Part shown: in pieces, positions 1 through 9,584 of the stretch
Position numbering within the stretch: the first letter of the stretch is position 1
How the letters are laid out: each line of letters starts with the position of its first letter
Origin: Halobellus captivus
GTDB taxonomy: Archaea; Halobacteriota; Halobacteria; Halobacteriales; Haloferacaceae
Assembly (NCBI RefSeq): GCF_007655485.1
Contig: NZ_VJXQ01000003.1
Span: 241,742-305,741, forward strand
Direction: 5' to 3'
DNA length: 64,000 nucleotides
The notes under the pieces: generated by a model
Seen by the model: only the letters and a program-made list of their open reading frames with translations
What the model was told of the DNA's origin: nothing
Database searches by the model: none
Translations under genes and position numbers: made by a program

Positions 1-2
1 GG

Positions 3-1472
3 TCACGTGAGAACCGCTCGGATTCGCTTCACATCGAGTAAGCCGCCCAGTGTCGCGAGCGCCGCCCAGACGGCGACGCCGACACCGACGACGAGCAGTA
101 AGGTGACCAGACCCGTGACCATCGGAAGCAGTACTCGAACCACCGCACCCATCACGACGGCGATACCGGTGGTCGCGACCAGCAATCGGCCGATCGACGC
201 GACGTTCAATTCGAGTTCTTCGTGGATGATGTACACGTTCGCGACGGTGTAGACGGTGTAGGTGATCACCGTCGCGATGGCGGCACCGACGACGCCGATC
301 CGCGGGATCAACACCAGGTTCAACAGGAAGTTCGCCACCGCGGTTATCGTCTTCACGATCGCCCGCTCCCGGGCCCGACCGAGAAAGTCGAGGCCGTCGC
401 TCGTCACCTTGTTGACCGCGTTTACGAGCATAAATCCGGCCATCACCTGCAGGACCGGGGCCGCGCCGTCGTATTCGGGGCCGAACACGTAGGCGACCAC
501 CGGTCCGGCCACGAGTATGAGTCCGACCATCCCCGGAACGTACAACAACAGGACGTGCCGCAGGGAGGCCTCGTAGACGCGGCGGGCGCGACTCCGGTCC
601 TCCCTAGCGCTCTGTTCGCCGACGGTCGGCGAGATCGTGTACCCGAGCGACTGCGCCGGGATCGAGCCGAACTCCGACACCTGCTTTGCGATCGTGTAGA
701 AGCCGACCGCCGCCGGAGTGAGGAATATCCCGACGAGCACCGTGTCGATCCGCTTGTCCAACACGTTGGCCCCGCGGGTCGCGGTGAGCGGCACGCTGTA
801 CTCTAGGATCCGCCGCCGGAGTCCGTCGGCCATCTCCGTCGTACGCGGAAAGGACGAGTACGACCCCCGGTAGAAGACGACGCCGCCGACGAGCGCCGTC
901 ACGGCGAATCCGACGACGTAGCCGCCGAGCGCTCCAGCGGCCCCGAACCCGGCGAGCACGAGGCCGATCGCCGCGGTCAGTCTGGTGATCCCGGAAATCG
1001 CCGTGAGACGGCCGCTCCAGGCGACCCGGTTGACGGATTGAAACAGCCGCCCGAACGACGTTCGAAGCGTGTTGCAGACGACGTACCCGGCACCGAGGAC
1101 GAGCAGCGGTGCGAGTCCGGGTTCGTCGAGACGGTCGGCGATGATCGGGCTCCCGACGGCGATCGCCGCGCCGACGATCAGTGAGAGAAGCACGACGATA
1201 CCGAGACTGAACCGGACGACGTGACGCACCTGTCCCGGTGTCGTCTCCGCGAGCTCGGTGACGTAGCGGGCCGCGGACGAGGGCACACCGAGCGTTCCGA
1301 GAATGGCGACGACGCCGATGATCGACAGCGCGTAGTGAAGCAGCCCGAACTCCGACGGCGTCAGTAGATATCGGGCGAGTACGACCATCAGTAGCCCGTT
1401 CGCGAGAGAGTTGACGAGGTTCCCGCCCAGACTGGCCTTGACCCCGGTTGCGATCCGGTCCGTGAGCGACAT
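3..1472 (-). CDS. Polysaccharide/lipid-linked oligosaccharide flippase (MATE/Wzx-like)
   Basis: A 489-residue protein made almost entirely of alternating hydrophobic helices, about 12-14 membrane segments, of the size and shape of the polysaccharide-biosynthesis (Wzx/RfbX) exporter family. Such proteins flip lipid-linked glycans across the cytoplasmic membrane; in haloarchaea the likely substrate is a dolichol-phosphate-linked sugar for S-layer N-glycosylation. The start ATG is followed by a short polar stretch (MSLTDRIATGVKASLGG) leading straight into helix 1, as usual in the family. It is co-oriented with and downstream of tatCt but separated by about 150 bp, so probably a separate transcript. 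The TGA stop lies at the very start of the window. The exact substrate cannot be told from the sequence. Confidence 0.85.
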   Translation of the reverse strand: MSLTDRIATGVKASLGGNLVNSLANGLLMVVLARYLLTPSEFGLLHYALSIIGVVAILGTLGVPSSAARYVTELAETTPGQVRHVVRFSLGIVVLLSLIVGAAIAVGSPIIADRLDEPGLAPLLVLGAGYVVCNTLRTSFGRLFQSVNRVAWSGRLTAISGITRLTAAIGLVLAGFGAAGALGGYVVGFAVTALVGGVVFYRGSYSSFPRTTEMADGLRRRILEYSVPLTATRGANVLDKRIDTVLVGIFLTPAAVGFYTIAKQVSEFGSIPAQSLGYTISPTVGEQSAREDRSRARRVYEASLRHVLLLYVPGMVGLILVAGPVVAYVFGPEYDGAAPVLQVMAGFMLVNAVNKVTSDGLDFLGRARERAIVKTITAVANFLLNLVLIPRIGVVGAAIATVITYTVYTVANVYIIHEELELNVASIGRLLVATTGIAVVMGAVVRVLLPMVTGLVTLLLVVGVGVAVWAALATLGGLLDVKRIRAVLT

Positions 1473-1600
1473 CTGCCGAATTCTCTCCCCGCACGTGGGT
1501 TTGTTAGCCGTCCTATACTCGGAGACTGTCCATCAGTGAGAGACGACGGAGCCGAGGTCCACGTCGCTTACGCGGCGTCAGATATTGGTCTTGAGCAGTA

Positions 1601-1642
1601 TCAGATGTCCGTTCCGCGGAATGTCAGATGTCCGTTCCGCGG
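1601..1642. repeat. Tandem duplication of the tatCt 3' end
   Basis: The 19-bp sequence TCAGATGTCCGTTCCGCGG, which on the minus strand is the last codons and TGA stop of tatCt (copy at 1624-1642), is repeated exactly at 1601-1619 downstream of the stop, a 23-bp period. One of several stop-spanning duplications in this window. Confidence 0.85.
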
Positions 1643-3885
1643 GTAGGTGCCAGATCCCGTCGTCCGCCGAAGGTGATGACGAAGAGGACCCCCAGACCGA
1701 TGCCGTAGGCGACCATCAGCGGGATCGTCACGAGGAACATCGTAAGGACGTCAGCCGGGGTGAACAGCGCCGAGAACGCGAGGATGCCGACGGTCACTTC
1801 GCGCCAGCGGCCGCGCATCGTGCGGTAGCTGATCCCCGCGCTGTTGAGGAGGATCATCAGGATCGGCACGTCGGCGAGGAGGCCGATTCCCGCGGTCGTG
1901 AAGAAGATGAGCCAGAAGAAGTTCGTGATGCGGTAGGCGATCACCATGTTCGCCATCACGGCGTCGTTGACGAGCCACGAGATGATGCCCGGCGCGATCA
2001 TCGTGTAGCCGAGGACGAAGCCGCCGATCAGCCCCGCCGCCAGTGCCCCGGTCCACAGGAAGACCGCGCGGCGGCGCTGTCTGATGATGTTGCGCTCGCG
2101 GAGCGCAGGCCACGCGTAGTACGCGAGCACCGGGGCCGTGACGATGGCAGCGATGATCGTCGAGAACTTCACCTCGAAGACGAGCGCCTCCATCGGATGC
2201 AGGGCGACGACGTTGAGGACCTCCTCGGGGGTCACCTGCGCCGGGAGCCGACTGAGGAAGTCCTCGTAGACGCGCTTGATTCCGCCGGTGTAGAGCCAGC
2301 CGAACGTGCCCGCGAGCACGAGCATAAACAGTCCAACGATGCGGAACGCCCGCGACGTGATCGAGTCGAGGATGAACGCGATGTCGGTGTAGTAACCCTC
2401 GAAGTCGTCGGACGCGTCCGCTCCCTCGTCTTCGTCCCCGGCCGCTCCGTCACCGTCCGCATCATCGTCTGCATCCCCGTCGCGGAACTCGCCGAGGAAC
2501 GTGTCGCTGGCGCGCGAGAACCGATCGGCGATCGAGCCGCCGGACCCGGCGGCTTCCGTCGCACCCGCCGCCGCTGCCGACTCCGCGTCGGCGTCGGCAG
2601 CATCCCCGTCGGGGTCCGCGTCGTCGCTCGCTCCGTCTTCGTCGAACCGGTCGATGATCGCCTGCGCCTTCCCCCTGTCACCCGCGTCGATCGCGTCGCC
2701 CGCGGCGGCCATCGCCTCGTCTTCGCTGAGCGCGGCGAACACCTCGGGGGGTGCCGCGCGGACGCCCGCTGCGTCGAGGTCTGCGAGATCGATGGCGGCG
2801 GGGTCGCCGACGCCAGCCTCGACGATCGCGAGGTCGTCGAGATCCTGATAGACGTAGTAGCCGACGGCGACGGCCGCGGCCCCGACGCCCGCGAGGAGGA
2901 CGTAGCCGGCCAGGAGCGGCGTCGACGACGGTGCGTAGATCACGTAGTCGCTTCCGATCGCGGCGAGTCCACCGTTGAAGTAGTCGACGCCCCCGCGCTC
3001 GAAGAACGCGTAGACGAGCAATCCGCCGACGACGCCGACGCCAGCGATCGTGTTCCAGTGCGCCCGGGCGCTCCCGACGACGTCCATCCGCTCGCTCCCG
3101 CGACGGGCGGTCGTGACGACCTTCGCGAGGTAGAGGCTGACGCCGTAGAGCGCCAGGACGGGGATCGCCCACATAATCTGGGTGAACGGATCCGGCGGCG
3201 TGAACATCGCGCCGACGGCGAAGACGCCGACGACGGCGTGCCGCCACTTGTCCCGGAAGGTCTCGTAGGGGACGATCTCGGTGTAGGACAGTCCGGTCAT
3301 CACGAGCGGCAACTGGCTCGCGAGACCGAAGGAGGCGGTGAGTAAGAAGATGAACTGCGCCCACTTCACGATGGAATACGTCGGCGAAAAGCCCGCCGCG
3401 ATGGCGTTCTGTGCGAGGAACGCGAACGTGAACGGGAAGAACACGAAGTAGCCGTAGGCGACGCCGAGGACGAACAGCGTCACCATCCCGAGGAGGATGA
3501 TTACGAGCTGCCAGATCGGCACCGGCGAGGAGGGCCACAGCCCCCGTTCGACGAGCGCGTCGCGCGAGAAGTACAGGAAGGGGGGGACCGCGAGGACGAC
3601 GCCGACGACGAGACCGATCTTCGCCTGCAGGAGGATCACGTCGAACGGCGTCTGCGCGATGATCGAGACGTCCCCGCTCACCTGTGCCGACATCTGCGCT
3701 CTCGTGACCCGTTTGAGGAAGTCCCACACGTAGAGCCGGAGCGCGTAGAACGTCCCGAGAAAGCCGATCAGGAAGAAGATGAAAACCTTCTGGAGGTCCT
3801 TCTGCGCGGCTCGAAGCATCGCACCGGCGGTCTCTCGACCGGCGTCGAGTGTCGCTTTCGTGTCCTCGTCGAGCGCGCTGGACAT
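1624..3885 (-). CDS. tatCt: TatCt: double TatC twin-arginine translocase subunit
   Basis: A 753-residue fusion of two TatC domains, the haloarchaeal TatCt form. TatC recognises twin-arginine signal peptides and exports folded proteins; haloarchaea send most secreted proteins this way. Domain 1 spans about residues 30-280 and domain 2 about 520-740, each with the TatC pattern of several helices. They are joined by a long Asp/Ala/Gly-rich cytoplasmic-type linker (about residues 300-500). I chose the ATG at 3885 (MSSALDEDTK...), ten residues inside the longest frame, because the family begins this way. The divergent neighbour is the single-domain tatCo, so both translocase subunits share one intergenic region. 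Confidence 0.93.
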   Translation of the reverse strand: MSSALDEDTKATLDAGRETAGAMLRAAQKDLQKVFIFFLIGFLGTFYALRLYVWDFLKRVTRAQMSAQVSGDVSIIAQTPFDVILLQAKIGLVVGVVLAVPPFLYFSRDALVERGLWPSSPVPIWQLVIILLGMVTLFVLGVAYGYFVFFPFTFAFLAQNAIAAGFSPTYSIVKWAQFIFLLTASFGLASQLPLVMTGLSYTEIVPYETFRDKWRHAVVGVFAVGAMFTPPDPFTQIMWAIPVLALYGVSLYLAKVVTTARRGSERMDVVGSARAHWNTIAGVGVVGGLLVYAFFERGGVDYFNGGLAAIGSDYVIYAPSSTPLLAGYVLLAGVGAAAVAVGYYVYQDLDDLAIVEAGVGDPAAIDLADLDAAGVRAAPPEVFAALSEDEAMAAAGDAIDAGDRGKAQAIIDRFDEDGASDDADPDGDAADADAESAAAAGATEAAGSGGSIADRFSRASDTFLGEFRDGDADDDADGDGAAGDEDEGADASDDFEGYYTDIAFILDSITSRAFRIVGLFMLVLAGTFGWLYTGGIKRVYEDFLSRLPAQVTPEEVLNVVALHPMEALVFEVKFSTIIAAIVTAPVLAYYAWPALRERNIIRQRRRAVFLWTGALAAGLIGGFVLGYTMIAPGIISWLVNDAVMANMVIAYRITNFFWLIFFTTAGIGLLADVPILMILLNSAGISYRTMRGRWREVTVGILAFSALFTPADVLTMFLVTIPLMVAYGIGLGVLFVITFGGRRDLAPTRGTDI

Positions 3886-3964
3886 ATCCGAAGAGAACCG
3901 ACTCGCAGTTATCAATCTTTTCGACCGGCGGCGCGGGAGCAGCGTCGAGACGATGCGGAAAGGC

Positions 3965-3971
3965 CTATAAG
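3965..3971 (+). promoter_or_regulatory. TATA-like box of tatCo
   Basis: CTATAAG is centred about 28 nt before the ATG at 3996, which places the transcription start almost on the start codon (leaderless). Inferred from spacing only. Confidence 0.5.
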
Positions 3972-3995
3972 AACCGGGCGGCCAATCTCTGGTGA

Positions 3996-5969
3996 ATGGC
4001 CGAGGATTCGGAGGACGCCGACCGGACGCCCGATGCGGACGACGCGGAGGCGTCCGGTACTGGTGAGTCCGTTGCCGACTCGGAGACCGACGCCTCTCCG
4101 GACAGCGCCGAGTCCGACGCGGACGACGCTCGCGCGTCGGATCCGGATTCGAGTAGCTCCGAAGCCGACGGCAATGCGGAATCCGACGGCAGTGAGAACG
4201 CGGAGGCGGCGGACGCGTCCGCGACTGGCGACGAAGGGGTTATCGAGGAAGGGACGGTCGGCGAGGAGGCGGCGACTGACACCGACGAGGGCGACACGAA
4301 AGCGGCGTCATCCAACGAGCCCGAAGAAGACGCGGACAACGGGAAAGACGACGACACGGACAACGGGAAAGACGACGGCGCGAGCGACGAACCGTCAGAC
4401 TCGGGCGAGGAGGTCGACTCTGCGGACACGGAGTCGGACGCTGATACCGACGCTTCCGGTTCGGAGACTGCGGACGAAGACTCGGAGCCGAACGAAGAGC
4501 CCGATACTGACTCGGACGCAGAATCGGAGCCAGATTCGGAGACCGACGTTCAGAAGTCCGAAGAGGAAGGGGAAGACGCAGACGAAGAGGAAAAGGAAGA
4601 GAAAGACGCAGCGACCACCGGAACCGACGGCGGCGCACCGGCGACCGCTGGCGACGTCCTCCCCGGCGATACGGACGATATGCTGCCCGAGGAGGACTCG
4701 ACCGTCGACGACGGCTTGCTTTCGGGTGGGCCCGAGAGTGACGAGGAGATGCCGCTGGCGGACCACATCGAGGAGATGGTCCGCCGGCTCACCGTCGTGC
4801 TCGGCATCGGTGGGCTCATTACGCTCCTTTTGTACCCCGGTGCCGACCTCGTCAACTCGGCGTTCGGTCTCAACCTCATCAGTTCGACGGAGGTAATCGA
4901 CTTTCTCTGGAACAAGCACATCCCCGGCGCGCCCGAGATGGTCGACCGGCGCCCGCGGATTTACGGTCCGCTCGAACTGCTGTTGACCGAGTTGAAAGTC
5001 GCCGCGCTCGGCGGGCTCGTGGTCGGACTCCCGGCATTCGTCTACGAGACGTACCTGTTCATGCGACCGGGGCTGTACTCGAAGGAGCGTCGATATTACC
5101 TCGCGGCGGTGCCGACGAGCCTCGTGCTCGCGTTCGTCGGAATCTCCTTCGCGCACTTCATCGTCCTCCCGGCGATCTTCGCGTACTTCACCTCCTACAC
5201 GACGGGGACGGCGATCGTGGCGTTCGGCCTCAAGGAGACGTTCAACCTCATCCTGATTCTGATGGGCTACAACGCCATCATCTTCCAGATCCCGCTGTTC
5301 GTGATGTTGGCGATTATGATGAACCTCGTCACGCGGCGGTGGCTCGAAGACCGCCGCCTGCTCTTCTGGGGTACCTTCCTGGGGCTCGCGTTCCTCGTCA
5401 GTCCCGACCCGACCGGGATGGCTCCGATCATCATCGGTGCGACGATGATCGCGCTGTTCGAGGGGACGCTGTTCGTGCTGCGGTGGGCCGGGAGGGGGTC
5501 GCTGGCCCCCACCGCCGAGGGACTGGCGGCCCGCCGTCCGCTGGCTGCCGTGCTCGCGGCGCTCGTCGGCTACCTCCTCAGCCCCCTGCCGGTCCCGACG
5601 GGCTATTACCACCTTCTTCCCTCGGTGGTCGTCGAGACGCTCGCGGCCAACGGTCTCGCGGTGTACACACCGTTGATCATCGCGGGCGCCCTCGTAGGCA
5701 CGTTCGAACTCGTGTCGCTGCTCCTGCGCCGCTACGGTCGCTCGCGGCGGATACTGCGGGTCAGTCTCGCCACTGACACCGCCCGCCGCTCGGTCTGGCT
5801 GGTCGCCGTCGTCGTGGGTTATCTCGGCAGCCCCGATCCGGCCGTCCTCCGGTGGGCCACTGAGCTGAATCTGCACCCGGCGCTGGCTGGCGGAATCGCG
5901 GTCGGACTGGTGCTCGGCTACGAGGCGATTCGCCTCCTACTCGCGTCCCGCGAAAATCGTGCGGGCTGA
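3996..5969 (+). CDS. tatCo: TatCo: single TatC with a long acidic N-terminal extension
   Basis: A 657-residue protein. Residues from about 252 (MPLADHIEEMVRRLTVVLGI...) to the end form a TatC-type multi-helix membrane domain with the usual large periplasmic loop and an additional C-terminal set of helices. Residues 1-250 are an extremely acidic Asp/Glu/Ser-rich low-complexity region with an internal repeat of DNGKDDDTDNGKDD type. The frame is open throughout, base composition is typical, and a TATA-like box sits correctly for the ATG at 3996, so the extension is probably translated, although an internal start near 4749 cannot be excluded. Divergent from tatCt. The extension is far longer than the TatC fold needs and has no recognisable domain. 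Confidence 0.9.
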   Translation: MAEDSEDADRTPDADDAEASGTGESVADSETDASPDSAESDADDARASDPDSSSSEADGNAESDGSENAEAADASATGDEGVIEEGTVGEEAATDTDEGDTKAASSNEPEEDADNGKDDDTDNGKDDGASDEPSDSGEEVDSADTESDADTDASGSETADEDSEPNEEPDTDSDAESEPDSETDVQKSEEEGEDADEEEKEEKDAATTGTDGGAPATAGDVLPGDTDDMLPEEDSTVDDGLLSGGPESDEEMPLADHIEEMVRRLTVVLGIGGLITLLLYPGADLVNSAFGLNLISSTEVIDFLWNKHIPGAPEMVDRRPRIYGPLELLLTELKVAALGGLVVGLPAFVYETYLFMRPGLYSKERRYYLAAVPTSLVLAFVGISFAHFIVLPAIFAYFTSYTTGTAIVAFGLKETFNLILILMGYNAIIFQIPLFVMLAIMMNLVTRRWLEDRRLLFWGTFLGLAFLVSPDPTGMAPIIIGATMIALFEGTLFVLRWAGRGSLAPTAEGLAARRPLAAVLAALVGYLLSPLPVPTGYYHLLPSVVVETLAANGLAVYTPLIIAGALVGTFELVSLLLRRYGRSRRILRVSLATDTARRSVWLVAVVVGYLGSPDPAVLRWATELNLHPALAGGIAVGLVLGYEAIRLLLASRENRAG

Positions 5970-6073
5970 TACTGATTGCTCTCACTGGTTACCGGTGAAC
6001 ATCACCTTCGTCCGCGGTGTTTACCACGCCCGGTGCGGTGAGCTCCGGGAAGAAGAGACGACAGCAGACTGTC

Positions 6074-6979
6074 TCACTCGCTGGCGGTCGGGTAGTCGGC
6101 CTCGAAGACGTTCTCGACGACGGGGTCGCCGTCGCCTCCGGCGTCGCCTGGGCTGACGCTCCCCGTCTGGTACCCGTGTAAATCGAGCGTCACGTGCTCG
6201 AAGCCCAGGTCTTCGAGGTGCTCGCGGGCGGCGATCACGAAGTCGTGATTCAGCGCCGCGTCCAGTTCCTCGGCCGCGATTTCGATTCGCGCGAGGCCGT
6301 CGTGATCGCGGACGCGGAACTGCGAGAAGCCCCACTCCCGGAGCACGCGCTCGGCCTTTTCGATGCGCGTGAGCCGTTCGTTCGTCACTTCCAGACCGGT
6401 CGGGATCCGCGAGGAGAGACACGCCATCGAGGGCTTGTTGGCGACCGAAAGCCCGTAACTGTCGGCGATCTCTCTGACTTCGTCCTTCTCGATTCCGGCC
6501 TCCAAGAGCGGCGACCGGACGTCCAGTTCCTCGACAGCGCGGAGTCCGGGTCGGTGGCCCTCTCCCGGATCTGAGGCGTTGGTGCCGTCGCAGACCGTCC
6601 CGATGCCCAGCTCACGCGCGGCCTCGTACATCCGGCCGAGTCGCATCGTCCGGCAGTGGTAGCACCGCTCTCCGTCATTCTGGACGAAGTTCGGATCGTC
6701 GAGCTCGGAGAACTCGACGACCTCGTGACGGATCCCGATCTCGTCTGCGACCCGGCGGGCGTCGTCGAGTTCGGCGGCCGGGAGCGTCTCGGATTTGGCC
6801 GTGCACGCGACGGCGTCGTCACCGAGGGCGTCGCGTGCGAGCGCGGCGACGACCGAGGAGTCGACGCCGCCGGAGAACGCGACGAGGACGCCGTCGCAGT
6901 CGGCGAGCGACGCGCGTGCGGCGTCGGCCTTCCCCGCGGTATCGCCGGGGAGTTGGTCCGTGTCCGTCTGGGGTGGCAT
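6074..6979 (-). CDS. larE: LarE-type ATP-dependent sulfur transferase
   Basis: A 301-residue PP-loop enzyme of the LarE family, which adenylates and then sulfurates the pyridinium dicarboxylate precursor of the nickel-pincer nucleotide cofactor of lactate racemase-type enzymes. The PP-loop SGGVDSS lies at residues 36-42. The CYHC pair (C106, C109) and C187 in the ACLSSRIP motif match conserved cysteines; C187 aligns with the sacrificial cysteine, and the three-cysteine set suggests the iron-sulfur LarE subtype (family knowledge, not proven here). The ATG at 6979 was chosen because upstream codons in the longer frame are Arg/Ser-rich noise. LarB lies 5 kb away at 12005; LarC and LarA are not in the window. 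Confidence 0.88.
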   Translation of the reverse strand: MPPQTDTDQLPGDTAGKADAARASLADCDGVLVAFSGGVDSSVVAALARDALGDDAVACTAKSETLPAAELDDARRVADEIGIRHEVVEFSELDDPNFVQNDGERCYHCRTMRLGRMYEAARELGIGTVCDGTNASDPGEGHRPGLRAVEELDVRSPLLEAGIEKDEVREIADSYGLSVANKPSMACLSSRIPTGLEVTNERLTRIEKAERVLREWGFSQFRVRDHDGLARIEIAAEELDAALNHDFVIAAREHLEDLGFEHVTLDLHGYQTGSVSPGDAGGDGDPVVENVFEADYPTASE

Positions 6980-7115
6980 ACTCGGCCTACCCGGTGCAGG
7001 GGCAAAAGCACGTTGTCGCTGGCTCGAAATGAGACGCCACGCGACCCGCGGTCGCGACGTCGGCACTCGCACCGACCCGTAACGTTTTGTCGGATCGGGA
7101 GCGAAGGCACCCCGA

Positions 7116-9140
7116 ATGCAGTTCGAGGCCATCCCGGGCGTCGGCGAGAAGACGGCGAGAGCGCTGTCGAAACTCGACGACGCCGAACGCGCGCTCGAAG
7201 AGGGGGACGTCGCCACGCTGGCGCGCGCACCTGGGCTGTCAGAGGGCCGCGCGGCGGTCGTCGCGCGCGGCGCGATTCGCCGCCGACACGGCGACGACGG
7301 CGACTTCCTCGCGACCGACCGGGCCCGAGAGGTGTACGAGGACGCCCTCGGACTCCTCCGCGAGCGGACCGTCACCGACTACGGCGCGAAGCGCGTCGCC
7401 ACGTTCTACCCCACGCGCTCGGCTTCGCGAATCGCAGAAGTCCGCGACTTCGTCGAGCGCGCGACCGACCACGAGATCGATCCCGAAACGCTGGACGCCC
7501 TCGACGGCGTCGAACCGCTCTCTCCGCCCGCCGCGCGCCGGGTTCGCGATCGGTGCCTCGCGACGACCGACGCCGAACGGTTCGCCGCCGCCGAGGGGGC
7601 GTTCCCCGAACTCTCCATCGAAGTCGTCGAGGACGCCCGCGGCCTCGCCGAACTCGCCCGCTCGTACGCGACGGTCGTCGCGCTCGACGAGCAGTTCGCG
7701 GGGATCGACGTCGACGGCGACGTCCGCGTCCGCCCCGACGCGATGGAGGCGCCGGACGAGATCGTCCCCGAGCGCGTCCTCGCGTTCTTCGCCGAGAACC
7801 GCTCGCGCATCCTCGCCGCCGCGGCGGTCCACGAGGAAGCGGGAATCGATCCGTCCTGCGACCTCGACGCGCTCCGTGGCGCGCTCGACCGACTGGACGA
7901 GGACGGAACGATCGTCGGCGACGCGGAACTCGACCGGCTGGTGACCGCCGTCGACGACCTCGACGCCGCCGTTTCGACGGCCGAATCGGTCGCCAACGAC
8001 CGCCTCCGCGACGCCATCCGCGAGCGCGACGTGACGATCGAGGGGACGGACTTCCTCTCGCTCGTCGAGCAGGGCGCGCGGGTGGACTCGCTACTCGATC
8101 GGGAACTGGACGACGACTACGCCGCCGCCGTCGCCGCCGCGCGGGGGCAACTCGTCGACGCGCTGGATCTCCGGCCGGAGGAGGCCGACTTCGCCGAGCG
8201 CGCGTTCCCCGAGGACCCCTCGTTCCCGATCGAGCACAACGAGTCGGTGATCTCCCGCCTCCGGACCGAACTGAAGGCGGGCCGGGACCGCCGAGCCGCC
8301 CGGTTGAAGCGCGAACTCGCGGCGGACCTCTCGTCGCTCCGCGACCCGGTCGAGACGCTCGTGCGCGACGCGCTCGAACTCGACGTCGAACTGGCGGTCG
8401 CGCGCTTCGCCGCCGACTTCGAGTGCGCGCTGCCGACGTTTGCCGACCTCGACGGGGAGCCATCGGCGGACGGACCGACGGACGCCGAAACGAAAGAACC
8501 GCACGGCTTCGCCATCGAGGGGGGTCGATCTCCCCTCCTTGACGTCGGTTTCGCCGAGGTTGACCCCGTCGATTACGAGGTTTCGGGCGTCACGCTGCTC
8601 TCGGGCGTCAACTCCGGCGGGAAGACCTCGACGCTGGACCTGGTCGCGCTCGTGGTCGTCCTCGCGCAGATGGGCCTCCCGGTTCCCGCGGCGCGCGTCG
8701 AACTCGAACGCTTCTCGGAACTCCACTACTACGCGAAGACGCAGGGCACGTTGGACGCGGGCGCGTTCGAGAGCACGCTGCGTGACTTCCGAACCCTGGC
8801 CGACGGCGAGACGAACCGCCTCGTCCTCGTCGACGAACTGGAGAGCATCACCGAACCCGGCGCGTCGGCGAAGATCGTCGCCGGGATCTTAGAGGCGCTC
8901 GACGAGCAGGCGGCGACGGCCGTCTTCGTCTCGCACCTCGCCAGAGAGATCAGCGAGGCGGCCGATTTCGACGTCGCGGTCGACGGGATCGAGGCGCTGG
9001 GGCTCGAAGACGGCGAGCTCGTCGTGAACCGTTCGCCGGTGAAAGACCACCTCGCGCGCTCGACGCCAGAACTCATCGTCGAAAAGCTGGCCGAGGGCGA
9101 CGAGTCGGGGTTCTACGACCGACTGCTCACGAAGTTCTGA
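7116..9140 (+). CDS. MutS2/MutS5-like ATPase with N-terminal helix-hairpin-helix
   Basis: A 674-residue MutS-superfamily protein. Residues 5-30 (IPGVGEKTARALSKL) look like a helix-hairpin-helix DNA-binding motif. The middle is a long helical, partly coiled-coil clamp/lever region. The C-terminal ABC-type ATPase carries a Walker A of SGVNSGGKTST type near residues 495-505 and a Walker B LVLVDELES further on. There is no N-terminal mismatch-reading domain I and no obvious Smr nuclease domain, so this belongs with the archaeal MutS2/MutS5-like group rather than MutS1. Function in haloarchaea is unclear; recombination or branched-DNA processing is an inference. Oriented with the following small membrane gene and orc gene. 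Confidence 0.85.
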   Translation: MQFEAIPGVGEKTARALSKLDDAERALEEGDVATLARAPGLSEGRAAVVARGAIRRRHGDDGDFLATDRAREVYEDALGLLRERTVTDYGAKRVATFYPTRSASRIAEVRDFVERATDHEIDPETLDALDGVEPLSPPAARRVRDRCLATTDAERFAAAEGAFPELSIEVVEDARGLAELARSYATVVALDEQFAGIDVDGDVRVRPDAMEAPDEIVPERVLAFFAENRSRILAAAAVHEEAGIDPSCDLDALRGALDRLDEDGTIVGDAELDRLVTAVDDLDAAVSTAESVANDRLRDAIRERDVTIEGTDFLSLVEQGARVDSLLDRELDDDYAAAVAAARGQLVDALDLRPEEADFAERAFPEDPSFPIEHNESVISRLRTELKAGRDRRAARLKRELAADLSSLRDPVETLVRDALELDVELAVARFAADFECALPTFADLDGEPSADGPTDAETKEPHGFAIEGGRSPLLDVGFAEVDPVDYEVSGVTLLSGVNSGGKTSTLDLVALVVVLAQMGLPVPAARVELERFSELHYYAKTQGTLDAGAFESTLRDFRTLADGETNRLVLVDELESITEPGASAKIVAGILEALDEQAATAVFVSHLAREISEAADFDVAVDGIEALGLEDGELVVNRSPVKDHLARSTPELIVEKLAEGDESGFYDRLLTKF

Positions 9141-9175
9141 GGGATACTTTTCACGGTCGGCGTGAAACGCCGCCT

Positions 9176-9511
9176 ATGGTCCCCACTCCCACTGACGACG
9201 ACACCCGCAACCAACCGACGGAGGGTAGCCCGAGTCGTTCGTCGGGTGCGAATCCCTCTGACCTCACGGACGATGAACGCTACGACCTGCTGTACCGAGC
9301 AACTCGCGAGGCGATCTGGGACGTGGTCGGAACGGCCACGTTGATCCTCTTTTACGTCGCGTTGTCGGCGATCAGCCTCTCGATCGCCCTCGGCGGACTC
9401 GGGCCGTTTCTCCGCGGTTCGGCGTCCTACGTCGCCTTGGTGATCGGCGTCGTCGCGCTCGCGGTCGGCGTCTTCGCGCTCGTCCGCGTCTATCGGCTCG
9501 TGACCGAGTGA
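9176..9511 (+). CDS. Small haloarchaeal membrane protein, two helices
   Basis: A 111-residue protein of unknown function. Residues 1-50 are polar and acidic; residues about 50-75 and 80-105 are two strongly hydrophobic segments joined by a short loop (GGLGPFLRGS), ending with a positively charged tail (VRVYRLVTE). This predicts a two-span membrane protein with an N-terminal cytoplasmic region. It starts 35 bp after the MutS-like gene and lies just upstream of the orc gene, suggesting co-transcription. No catalytic motif is visible. Confidence 0.7.
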   Translation: MVPTPTDDDTRNQPTEGSPSRSSGANPSDLTDDERYDLLYRATREAIWDVVGTATLILFYVALSAISLSIALGGLGPFLRGSASYVALVIGVVALAVGVFALVRVYRLVTE

Positions 9512-9584
9512 CCGCTTGGCGGGTGTGCCGATGGACGCGCGATCTGGGGAACGGTTAAGTAGACTCCTCGTCGTGATTGAAGCG

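Noticed and set aside
1585-3345. A 586-codon plus-strand frame over tatCt
   Set aside because: Arg/Asp/Glu/His-rich shadow of the TatC fusion; no promoter and no domain.
6656-8542. A 628-codon frame overlapping larE and the MutS-like gene
   Set aside because: Extremely Arg-rich, crosses two well-supported genes on both strands and has no family resemblance.
9512-9584. Replication origin next to the Orc1/Cdc6 gene
   Set aside because: Flanks are about 70 bp and contain no long inverted G-rich repeats or AT-rich unwinding element, so an origin is not supported.
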